From NCBI RefSeq assembly GCF_017183135.1, contig NZ_JADDXW010000010.1, forward strand, positions 62,001-126,000: a stretch of DNA of 64,000 nucleotides. The letters are read 5' to 3'. The notes below the pieces were generated by a model. It was not told where the DNA came from, made no database searches, and saw only the letters and a list, made by a program, of their open reading frames with translations. Made by a program: the position numbers and the translations under genes. Origin of the DNA: Aurantimonas marina (lineage in GTDB: Bacteria; Pseudomonadota; Alphaproteobacteria; Rhizobiales; Rhizobiaceae). Shown here in pieces: positions 19,115 to 26,595 of the stretch (position 1 is its first letter; every line of letters begins with the position of its first letter).

Positions 19115-19461
19115 GAGAACGTCCTTCTGTTTCAGATGAATCTTGGGTTCGTCGTCCCCAGGAATGCCGACGAAGCGCTGGGGTTGCGCGTCACTTTTTC
19201 GTGCGGTCCGGATCAAGCCCCACGACGCTCCGCCCTCGCAAGGTTCGACTGCGGCATCGCAAGCGGCCGTCCACCCCGCAAAAGGGGGCGGCGCATAATT
19301 TTTCCGCCTCGGCCGTTACAAATCCCGCCCCCGCCGCGAATAGCCATAGAGTGTGCAGGTTTCTTGCCGCGTCGAAGACGTCGGCGCGGTGAGCCGGGCT
19401 GGCACTGCTCGCACGATTTTTCGGGGATCGGCCTCGGAGTCGGAAGAAGGTGGAGGAAATC
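19115..19461. promoter_or_regulatory. Divergent promoter region of peroxiredoxin and cytochrome P460 genes
   Basis: 347 bases between two divergent redox genes. It must contain both promoters. The segment 19290-19330 is comparatively A/T-rich (ATAATTTTTCC), a likely promoter core. I could not identify a defined operator such as NnrR/FNR TTGAT-type boxes. Confidence 0.45.
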
Positions 19462-20019
19462 ATGAAATTTCGTTCAAAGCTGGTCGGAAGCCTCGTCGTC
19501 GCCTCGGCGCTGACCATGGCCGTGGCCCAGGCGCAGACCCCGCCCTTCGGTCAGGAAGAGGACACCGCCTATGCCCAGAAGGTCTGGGCGGCGATGGAAG
19601 AGCTGAAACTTGCCGGCGACGGCGCCATTCACGCCTTTCCCTATGCCGGCACCGACCCGCACGGCATGATGCTCGAGACCTTCTATCTCAACGCCGAGAT
19701 CGACGGTCAGGCCGGCTCGCTGGTGGTCAAGAACAATTACGGGCCGGAAGGCGTCACCGCCGACCAGGTTTTGGCCGATCCAGGCGGACATCTCGGCGCG
19801 GTCACGGTCATGTTCAAGCGCGAGGCCGGTTACGACGCGGAGAACAAGGACTGGTTCTACGCCAAATATCTGCCGGACGGTTCGCTCGACAAGAATCCGA
19901 AGGGGACGGAACTTGCCGGCCGGGTCGCCAAGGGCAATGCCGAGGCCGGCTGCATCGCCTGCCATTCGGCGGCTCCGGGCGAGGATTTCCTGTTCACCAC
20001 CGACCGCGCCGACTGGTAA
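19462..20019 (+). CDS. Cytochrome P460-family c-type haem protein
   Basis: A 185-residue secreted protein: signal peptide 1-25 (VAQAQ cleavage) and a single C-terminal haem c site CIACH (164-168). The stretches SLVVKNNYG, VTVMFKREAGYDAENKDWFYAKYLPDG and CHSAAPGEDFLFT follow the cytochrome P460 pattern. In P460 a lysine cross-links to the haem, and Lys-90 or a neighbour is the candidate here. Characterised P460 proteins oxidise hydroxylamine or NO, but many family members have no known activity. The start has GGAGG six bases upstream. It is divergent from a peroxiredoxin and convergent with a CoA-transferase gene. Confidence 0.82.
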   Translation: MKFRSKLVGSLVVASALTMAVAQAQTPPFGQEEDTAYAQKVWAAMEELKLAGDGAIHAFPYAGTDPHGMMLETFYLNAEIDGQAGSLVVKNNYGPEGVTADQVLADPGGHLGAVTVMFKREAGYDAENKDWFYAKYLPDGSLDKNPKGTELAGRVAKGNAEAGCIACHSAAPGEDFLFTTDRADW

Positions 20020-20079
20020 CAAGCTGATCCCGAAGCGCGATCATCACCTACCGGATGTTTCGCGCTCCGGCTCACTCCG

Positions 20080-21228
20080 TCAGCCCTTTGCGGACGCAGG
20101 TTCGGCCAGCCCGAACTCGGCGAGAACCCGTTTCGTGTCCTCGCCGAGAGCCGGCACCTTGCCGAATTCGGGAAGCCGTCCATCGATCAAAAAGCCCGGC
20201 GCCAGCATCGTGACCGGGCCTGACGGCGTATCGACCGTCACCGTCCGGTTCTGGGCGTGGTTCTTCAAATCTTCCATATCGGACAGTCGGCCATAGGCGA
20301 TCTGCGCCGCCTCGAGGCGCGCCGCCATGGCGTCGCGATCATGGCGCGCGAAGATGTCCTGGATGATCGCCTCCAGCGCCGGCCGGTTGGCGACGCGCCG
20401 GTTGTTCGATGAGAAGCGCTCGTCGGTGGCCAGTTCCGGTTGCTCCAGCGCCTTGGCGCAAAGATTGACCCATTCGCGCTCGTTCTGGATCGACAACAGG
20501 ATCGCGCGGCCGTCGGAGCATTCGTAGACCCCGTAGGGGGCGATGGTGGGGTGGCTGAGCCCGTTGCGCGGCGGCGTCAGGCCGCCATAGACATATTGCA
20601 GATAGGGAACGTTCATCCAGTCGGAGAGTGCGTGGAACAGCGACAGTGCGATGTGCCGCCCGGCCCCGGTCCGCTCGCGGGCGTAAAGCGCCTGCATGAT
20701 GCTGGATAGCGCGGTCATGCCGGCGGCGATGTCGCAGACCGAAACGCCGACGCGCGCCGGCCCGTGTTCGTTGCCGGTGACGGAAGAAAGCCCCGTCTCC
20801 GCCTGCACCAGAAGGTCATAGGCCTTCAGATGTGCGAGCGGGCCGTCGTCGCCGTAGCCGGAGATCGAGCAGGTGATCAGCCGCGGATAGCGCGCCCGCA
20901 GTTCGTCGGGATCGAAGCCGAGCCGCGAAATGACGCCGGGTGCGAGATTCTGGATGAAGATATCTGCCTTGCCGATCAGCCCGGCGAGTCGTTCGCGATC
21001 CTCGGCATTCTTGAGGTCCAGCCGGACCGATTCCTTGCCACGATTGAGCCAGACGAAATAGGCGCTCTCGCCATGCACGAAGCTGTCGTAACCGCGGGCG
21101 AAGTCGCCCTCCGGGCGTTCGATCTTCAGGACCCGCGCGCCGGCGTCGGCGAGCCGCCCCGAGACATAGGGCGCGGCGACGGCCTGCTCGACGGAAACGA
21201 CGAGAACGCCGGCGAGATCATTGTTCAT
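20080..21228 (-). CDS. CaiB/BaiF-family (class III) CoA-transferase
   Basis: A 382-residue class III CoA-transferase. The N-terminal KIERPEGDFARGYDS, LNRGKESVRLDLKN and the segment with the expected catalytic Asp (VCDIAAGM, Asp-166) are present. Such enzymes move CoA between carboxylic acids, for example succinyl-CoA and an acid. It is divergent from the MmgE/PrpD-fumarase operon with a shared 244-base control region. I therefore infer it activates a C4-C5 dicarboxylate used by that operon (itaconate, mesaconate or citramalate). It differs clearly from the second CoA-transferase at 30.8 kb, so the two are not recent duplicates. Confidence 0.87.
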   Translation of the reverse strand: MNNDLAGVLVVSVEQAVAAPYVSGRLADAGARVLKIERPEGDFARGYDSFVHGESAYFVWLNRGKESVRLDLKNAEDRERLAGLIGKADIFIQNLAPGVISRLGFDPDELRARYPRLITCSISGYGDDGPLAHLKAYDLLVQAETGLSSVTGNEHGPARVGVSVCDIAAGMTALSSIMQALYARERTGAGRHIALSLFHALSDWMNVPYLQYVYGGLTPPRNGLSHPTIAPYGVYECSDGRAILLSIQNEREWVNLCAKALEQPELATDERFSSNNRRVANRPALEAIIQDIFARHDRDAMAARLEAAQIAYGRLSDMEDLKNHAQNRTVTVDTPSGPVTMLAPGFLIDGRLPEFGKVPALGEDTKRVLAEFGLAEPASAKG

Positions 21229-21472
21229 TCAGGAGCTCCGCTTCGCTGCGTGATGGCCAGGGGTGATCGATCTCGGCCGATCGTCGCGCCGGGTTCTATT
21301 CGAGCCGACCGGCGTAAACCAGAGCCGACGGTCGCCAGCGGCAGCGGGTCGCGACGTCGATCCGGCAACAAGACTTGACCCGCGCGACAATGCCAATAAA
21401 CCGACAGGCTTACGATTGTCGCGCCGGAACGGGACGAGCGGGCCACGCAACGCTGCTTGGGAGGGCACGAGC
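21229..21472. promoter_or_regulatory. Divergent control region with a 10-bp-arm palindrome
   Basis: The 244 bases between the CoA-transferase and MmgE/PrpD genes contain a perfect inverted repeat, GCGCGACAAT (21382-21391) and ATTGTCGCGC (21415-21424), centred 70 bases before the MmgE/PrpD start. A -35-like TTGACC (21375-21380) overlaps its left side. This looks like a promoter with an operator for a dimeric regulator. No regulator gene lies nearby. Confidence 0.6.
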
Positions 21473-22849
21473 ATGAGCGACGAAACCACGATCCTCGCGA
21501 CATTCGTCGCCAGGCTGTCCTTCGACGCGATTCCGCCCGAGGTCGCCCTGCGCGCCCGCCATCTGGCGCTCGATCTGACCGGCAGCATCGTGCGGGCCCA
21601 TGCCGAATCGGAATCCACCCCGAGCCTCTATGCGACGCTGGACGAACTCGGCCTCGGCGGGCCGGGCGCCGCCAGCGTCATCGGCACCGGACGCCGGCTG
21701 GCGCCGCCGGTCGCGGCGCTGGTCAACGGCATGCTCGGCCATTCCCTCGATTTCGACGACACCCACGCCGATTCCTCGCTGCATCCCTCCGCCCCGGTGG
21801 TGCCGGCGGCGCTAGCGGTCGGCGAGATGGTCGGCGCGAGCGGCGCCGAGATCGTCACGGCGATCGTCGCCGGCTACGAGGTCTGCTGCCGGCTCGGCAA
21901 TGCGCTCGACCCGACCAGCCATTACGCGCGCGGCTTCCACCCCACCGCGACCGCCGGCACCTTCGGCGCGGCGGCGGCAGCCGCGCGGCTCTTCGGCCTC
22001 GACGCGGACGGTGTCGCCAGCGCTTTCGGCGTCTCCGGCAGTCAGGCGGCCGGTTCGCTGCAATTTCTCGTCAACGGTGCCTGGAACAAGCGCTGGCAGG
22101 TCGGCGCGGCGGCGATGAACGGCGTCTTCGCCGCGACATTGGCCAAGAACGGCTTCAAGGCCGCGTCCGCCCCGATCGAGGGCCGGCACGGACTGCTCGT
22201 CGGCTATACCGACGCCGCCGATCCGGCCAAGGCAGTGGCCGATCTCGGCACCGTGTGGGAAACCATGAAGATCGGCATGAAGCCCTACCCTGCCTGCCGC
22301 TACACCCATGCCGCCCTCGACGGGCTGCTCGCGCTGCGGCGCGAGCAGCGGCTTACCGCAGCCGACGTCCGCTCCGTGACCATCGGCCTGCACCGCAACG
22401 GCATCACGCTGACCGGCGATCCCCTGCCGGAAAAGCGCCGGGTGCGCACCATCGTCGACGGCCAGTTCTCCATGCCCTTCGTCGCCAGCGTCGCCCTCGA
22501 CCAGGGCTCGTTCGGCTGGGACGACTACAGGCGGATCGGCGATCCAGCACTCGACGCATTGTCGGATCGGATCGACGTCGTGCGCGACGAGAGCCTGGAA
22601 GGGCTGGGGCATCCCTTCGGCGCGACGCTCCGCGTCGAGACCAGATCGGGCGCGATGGAGCGACGCATCCCCGACCCGTCCGGCGAGCCGGCGACCTTCC
22701 CGGACGCGGCCGCCATCCGCGCCAAGTTCATGGCGCTGGCCGAACCGGTTCTCGGCGACGACGCCCGACGTCTGGCCGACAGCATCGAAGGGCTCGATCG
22801 CCTCCCAGCCTTCGGCGCGATGCCGCCTTCCAGCGAGGCAGCGGCGTGA
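21473..22849 (+). CDS. MmgE/PrpD-family protein
   Basis: A 458-residue all-helical MmgE/PrpD family protein. Family stretches are GHSLDFDDTHADSSLHPSAPVVPAAL (split as GHSLDFDDTH and LHPSAPVV), AGYEVCCRLG, RGFHPTATAGTFGAAAAAARL and MKPYPACRYTHAALD. The family includes 2-methylcitrate dehydratase (PrpD) and cis-aconitate decarboxylase (Irg1/CadA), so it can dehydrate, isomerise or decarboxylate small tricarboxylates or branched acids. GGGAGGG precedes the ATG at 21473. It is the first gene of the operon and overlaps the fumarase start by four bases. In context it may supply or interconvert a C5/C6 branched acid. No other methylcitrate-cycle gene adjoins it; prpE is 24 kb away. Confidence 0.88.
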   Translation: MSDETTILATFVARLSFDAIPPEVALRARHLALDLTGSIVRAHAESESTPSLYATLDELGLGGPGAASVIGTGRRLAPPVAALVNGMLGHSLDFDDTHADSSLHPSAPVVPAALAVGEMVGASGAEIVTAIVAGYEVCCRLGNALDPTSHYARGFHPTATAGTFGAAAAAARLFGLDADGVASAFGVSGSQAAGSLQFLVNGAWNKRWQVGAAAMNGVFAATLAKNGFKAASAPIEGRHGLLVGYTDAADPAKAVADLGTVWETMKIGMKPYPACRYTHAALDGLLALRREQRLTAADVRSVTIGLHRNGITLTGDPLPEKRRVRTIVDGQFSMPFVASVALDQGSFGWDDYRRIGDPALDALSDRIDVVRDESLEGLGHPFGATLRVETRSGAMERRIPDPSGEPATFPDAAAIRAKFMALAEPVLGDDARRLADSIEGLDRLPAFGAMPPSSEAAA

Positions 22850-24372
22850 GCGCTTCTCCCATCACCGAGGAGGATTTCATCCGCTCGGTCGCGGACGCGC
22901 TGCAATACATCGCGGTCTATCACCCGCCGGATTTCATCGCCCATCTCGCCGAGGCGTATCACCGCGAGGAAAGCCCGTCGGCTAAGAACGCCATGGCGCA
23001 GATCCTGGTCAATTCCCGCATGGCCGCGCTCGGCGGGCGGCCGATGTGCCAGGACACCGGTACGGTCAACGTCTTCGTCAAATTCGGCATGGAGGCGCGC
23101 CTGGCCACCACGCGCCCGCTCGCCGAGCTGGTCAACGAGGCGGTGGCGATCGCCTATACCGACGCGGCGAACCCCTTGCGCCCGTCGATCCTCGACGACC
23201 CGATCTTCGAGCGCAAGAACACCGGGACCAATGCCCCCGCCGTCACCCATGTGGAGCTGGTAGCCGGAAGCGAAATCGCGGTGACGGTGGCGGCCAAGGG
23301 CGGCGGCTCGGAAAACAAGGCGCGTTTCGCCGCGCTCAACCCGGGCGACTCGGTCGTCGACTGGGTGCTGAAGACGGTAGAGGGGCTCGGCGCCGGCTGG
23401 TGTCCACCAGGCATTCTCGGCATCGGCGTCGGCGGCACCGCCGAAAAGGCGATGCTGCTCGCCAAGCAATCGCTGATGGCGCCGATCGACATGACGGCGC
23501 TGATCGCCCGCGGCCCGGCCTCGAAGCTCGAGGAACTGCGCATCGAACTCTATGAGAAGGTCAACGCGCTCGGCATCGGCGCGCAGGGGCTCGGCGGCCT
23601 GACCACGGTGCTCGACGTCAAGATCGCGACCTATCCCGTTCATGCCGCGTCGAAGCCGGTCGGGCTGGTCCCGCAATGCGCCGCCGACCGGCATCTGAGC
23701 TTCACGCTCGACGGCACCGGCCCGGCGGAATTCACGCCGCCGGCGATCGATCGGTGGCCCGACATCGCCCTCGGCCAAGGGGACGCGGCCGTGCCCCGTG
23801 TCGACCTTGATGATCTGACCCGCGAGGATGTCGCCAGCTGGCAGGCCGGCGAGACGCTGCTCCTGTCGGGCCGGCTGCTGACCGGGCGCGACGCCGCCCA
23901 CAAGCGGATGATCGCGATGCTCGATCGCGGCGAGGCACTCCCCGTCGATCTCGATGGCCGCGCGATCTACTATGTCGGGCCCGTCGATGCGGTGCGCGAC
24001 GAGGCGGTGGGACCGGCCGGCCCGACCACGTCGACGCGCATGGACCCGTACACCGACCAATTGCTGGAGGCGACCGGCCTCTTGGTGATGATCGGCAAGG
24101 CCGAGCGCGGTCCGTCGGCGATCGACAGCATAAGGCGGCACGGCGCGGCCTATCTCATCGCCGTCGGCGGCGCGGCCTATCTGGTCTCCAAGGCAATCCG
24201 CTCCTCGCGCGTCCTCGCCTTCGACGATCTCGGCATGGAGGCGATCCGCGAATTCGTGGTCGAGGACATGCCGGTCACCGTCGCGGTCGACGCCAGAGGC
24301 ACCTCCATCCACACCACCGGTCCGGCGCGCTGGAAGCGGCCGGAGATTCGTGTTTCAGGCCGAACGGTCTAG
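22846..24372 (+). CDS. Class I (iron-sulfur) fumarate hydratase family enzyme
   Basis: A 508-residue single-chain class I hydro-lyase with alpha and beta parts fused. It starts at a GTG overlapping the MmgE/PrpD stop (GTGA). The three expected [4Fe-4S] cysteines are Cys-68 in MCQDTGT, Cys-186 in WCPPGILG and Cys-278 in PQCAADRH. The beta part has the family motif GPTTSTRMDPY. Class I fumarases hydrate fumarate and are also known to act on mesaconate, giving citramalate, or on tartrate. Placement in a branched-acid operon rather than with TCA-cycle genes suggests mesaconate as the physiological substrate; this is inference. Oxygen sensitivity is expected for the family. Confidence 0.88.
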   Translation: MSASPITEEDFIRSVADALQYIAVYHPPDFIAHLAEAYHREESPSAKNAMAQILVNSRMAALGGRPMCQDTGTVNVFVKFGMEARLATTRPLAELVNEAVAIAYTDAANPLRPSILDDPIFERKNTGTNAPAVTHVELVAGSEIAVTVAAKGGGSENKARFAALNPGDSVVDWVLKTVEGLGAGWCPPGILGIGVGGTAEKAMLLAKQSLMAPIDMTALIARGPASKLEELRIELYEKVNALGIGAQGLGGLTTVLDVKIATYPVHAASKPVGLVPQCAADRHLSFTLDGTGPAEFTPPAIDRWPDIALGQGDAAVPRVDLDDLTREDVASWQAGETLLLSGRLLTGRDAAHKRMIAMLDRGEALPVDLDGRAIYYVGPVDAVRDEAVGPAGPTTSTRMDPYTDQLLEATGLLVMIGKAERGPSAIDSIRRHGAAYLIAVGGAAYLVSKAIRSSRVLAFDDLGMEAIREFVVEDMPVTVAVDARGTSIHTTGPARWKRPEIRVSGRTV

Positions 24373-24440
24373 CCGCGCGGTTCGGAACAGCTCAAACCTC
24401 CCCAAAAACCACAAGCAATTCGATGAACAGGATGTCTCCA

Positions 24441-25607
24441 ATGAATGCCACGGCGATCGAGAACGAGCACCAGGACATCCGCGAGGCGGTCGCCAGGCTC
24501 TGCGCCGACTTCCCCGGCGAATACTGGCGCAAGCTCGATCGCGAGATGGCCTATCCGGCCGAGTTCGTCGCGGCGCTGACTGATGCCGGCTATCTCGCCG
24601 CGCTGATTCCGGAGGAATATGGCGGCTCCGGCCTGCCGCTTTCGGCCGCCGCGGCGATCCTCGAGGAAGTGCAACGAACCGGGTGCAACGGCGCCGCCTG
24701 TCACGCTCAGATGTATATCATGGGCGCGCTGCTGCGGCATGGCAACGAGGCCCAGAAGCGAGCCTACCTGCCAAAGATCGCGACCGGCGAATTGCGGCTG
24801 CAGGCCTTCGGCGTGACCGAGCCGACCAGCGGCACCGACACGAGTTCGATCAAGACCTTCGCCGAGAAGCGCGGCGACCATTACGTCGTCAATGGCCAGA
24901 AAATCTGGACCTCACGCGCCGAATATTCCGACCTGATGCTGCTGCTCGCCCGCACGACGCCGAAGGACCAGGTCCAGAAGCGCACGGACGGCCTGTCGGT
25001 GTTCATCCTCGACATGCAAGAAGCCAGGAAAGGCGGCATGACCATCCGGCCGATCCGCACGATGATGAACCACGCGACCACCGAGATCTTCTTCGACAAC
25101 GTCACCGTCCCGGCCGAGAATCTGATCGGCGAAGAAGGCAAGGGCTTTCGCTATATTCTCTCGGGCATGAACGCCGAGCGCATCCTGATCGCCGCCGAAT
25201 GCATCGGCGACGCCAAATGGTTCACCGCCAAGTCCACCGCCTACGCCAAGGAACGCTCGGTCTTCGGCCGCCCGATCGGCCAGAACCAGGGGATTCAATT
25301 CCCGATCGCGCGGGCCTATGCGCAGATGCGCGCGGCCGAGCTGATGGTCCATCGCGCGGCGCAGATGTTCGAGGCGGGCGAGAATTGCGGCGCAGAAGCC
25401 AACATGGCCAAGATGCTGGCCGCCGAGGCCTCCTGGGCGGCGGCCGAAGCCTGCGTCCAGACCCATGGCGGCTTCGGTTTCGCCGAGGAATACGACGTCG
25501 AACGCAAGTTCCGCGAGGCGCGGCTCTATCAGGTGGCGCCGATCTCGACCAATCTGATTCTATCCTATCTCGCCGAGCATGTGCTCGGCCTGCCGCGATC
25601 ATACTAG
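24441..25607 (+). CDS. Acyl-CoA dehydrogenase
   Basis: A 388-residue flavin enzyme of the acyl-CoA dehydrogenase family. FAD/substrate motifs are AFGVTEPTSGTDTSSI (123-137), GQKIWTS (152-158), RSVFGRPIGQNQGIQFPIA and QTHGGFGFAEEY (340-351). The usual catalytic Glu of the YEGT motif is absent: the position reads LYQVAPIS with Gln-364. A Glu at 246 (NAERILIA) sits where isovaleryl-CoA dehydrogenase has its base, so activity is probable. Three in-frame ATGs exist (24423, 24432, 24441); the last has AGGA at the right distance. A homologue occupies a similar place in the Pseudomonas itaconate cluster as I remember it. The substrate is unknown; methylsuccinyl-CoA or another short branched acyl-CoA is possible. 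Confidence 0.88.
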   Translation: MNATAIENEHQDIREAVARLCADFPGEYWRKLDREMAYPAEFVAALTDAGYLAALIPEEYGGSGLPLSAAAAILEEVQRTGCNGAACHAQMYIMGALLRHGNEAQKRAYLPKIATGELRLQAFGVTEPTSGTDTSSIKTFAEKRGDHYVVNGQKIWTSRAEYSDLMLLLARTTPKDQVQKRTDGLSVFILDMQEARKGGMTIRPIRTMMNHATTEIFFDNVTVPAENLIGEEGKGFRYILSGMNAERILIAAECIGDAKWFTAKSTAYAKERSVFGRPIGQNQGIQFPIARAYAQMRAAELMVHRAAQMFEAGENCGAEANMAKMLAAEASWAAAEACVQTHGGFGFAEEYDVERKFREARLYQVAPISTNLILSYLAEHVLGLPRSY

Positions 25608-25707
25608 CGGAACGAAAAGGATTGGGGGCAGTATTCCGCCGGCATCCCGCGCCAACTGACTGGAATCGAACATTTCGAGACATCATCATCCAGGGAGACG
25701 CAAGCCG

Positions 25708-26565
25708 ATGAGCGAGACGATCGATATCGGCCATCTGAAACGCTGGATCGGCCGCACCGAAGAGGCCGACGACCAGATCGACATAAGACTCGTCCGCTCG
25801 TTTCTGGCGACGCTCGACCGCGATCCGGGCGACGTGTCCGAGGGCGATCCGGCACCGCTCTGCCTGCATTGGTGCCTTGCGCCGCCGGTGGTACCCAACT
25901 CTGCCACCGGACCGGACGGACACCCGGCGCGCGGCGGTTTCCTGCCGCCGGTGCCGCTGCCCCGGCGCATGTGGGCCGGTGGCGAACTGCGTTTTCTGGC
26001 CCCGCTCGTCGTTGGCGACCGGGTGACGCGGCGCTCGCGCATCGAAGCCGTCGAACTCAAGCAGGGCCGCTCCGGACCCTTGTGCTTCGTGACGGTCCGG
26101 CATGACATTCTCGCATCCGCTGTCGTCGCCATCGAGGAGCGCCAGGACGTCGTCTACCGCGCCGCCGAGACCGGCGGCGCCACGCCCGCAGGGCGGCGGC
26201 CCGAGGCACTCGAGACGCCGAAAGCCGACGCGACCCACAGCTTCGAGCCGAGCCCCCTCGCCCTGTTCCGTTATTCGGCCCTGACCTTCAACGGCCATCG
26301 CATCCATTACGATCGATCCTATTGCCTCGAGGAAGAGAACTATCCCGGCCTCGTCGTGCACGGGCCGCTGCAGGCGACGCTGCTGGCACATCTCGCGGCC
26401 GAGACGCTTGGTCGGACGCCGGCGGTGTTTTCCTATCGTGGCGTCAAGCCGCTGTTCGACGGCGAAACGATGGGCCTCAACGCGCGGCGCAACGGCAACG
26501 GCTGCGAACTCTGGTCGAACGGCGCCGATGGCGCGGCGCGGATGCAGGCGACGGCGTGGGTCTGA
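25708..26565 (+). CDS. MaoC/FAS1-like hot-dog hydratase (possible mesaconyl-C4-CoA or itaconyl-CoA hydratase)
   Basis: A 285-residue double hot-dog protein with a FAS1-like dehydratase domain. The N-terminal half has PLCLHWCLAPPVVP and the GFLPPVPLPRRMWAGGELRF stretch (79-96). The C-terminal half has the hydratase-type motif HRIHYDRSYC then YPGLVVHGPL (about 197-221, with Asp-202 and His-218 as likely catalytic residues). This architecture is that of mesaconyl-C4-CoA hydratase and itaconyl-CoA hydratase, which make citramalyl-CoA, and of related fungal HTD2-like proteins. It is the last gene of the MmgE/PrpD-fumarase-ACAD operon, 100 bases after the dehydrogenase, and converges on tctA. The family is well supported; the exact substrate is inferred from context. 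Confidence 0.82.
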   Translation: MSETIDIGHLKRWIGRTEEADDQIDIRLVRSFLATLDRDPGDVSEGDPAPLCLHWCLAPPVVPNSATGPDGHPARGGFLPPVPLPRRMWAGGELRFLAPLVVGDRVTRRSRIEAVELKQGRSGPLCFVTVRHDILASAVVAIEERQDVVYRAAETGGATPAGRRPEALETPKADATHSFEPSPLALFRYSALTFNGHRIHYDRSYCLEEENYPGLVVHGPLQATLLAHLAAETLGRTPAVFSYRGVKPLFDGETMGLNARRNGNGCELWSNGADGAARMQATAWV

Positions 26566-26595
26566 ACCGCCGAGCGCCCGTCCCTGCGCGGCGTC

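Noticed and set aside
20020-20079. Hairpin between the P460 and CoA-transferase genes (AGCGCGA ... TCGCGCT)
   Set aside because: Seven-base arms with a long loop and no U-tract; too weak to call a terminator.
21457-22845. The fumarase frame stays open through the whole MmgE/PrpD gene, giving an apparent 971-residue protein
   Set aside because: The upstream part is Arg-rich shadow of PrpD in another frame; the fumarase family N-terminus begins at the GTG at 22846.
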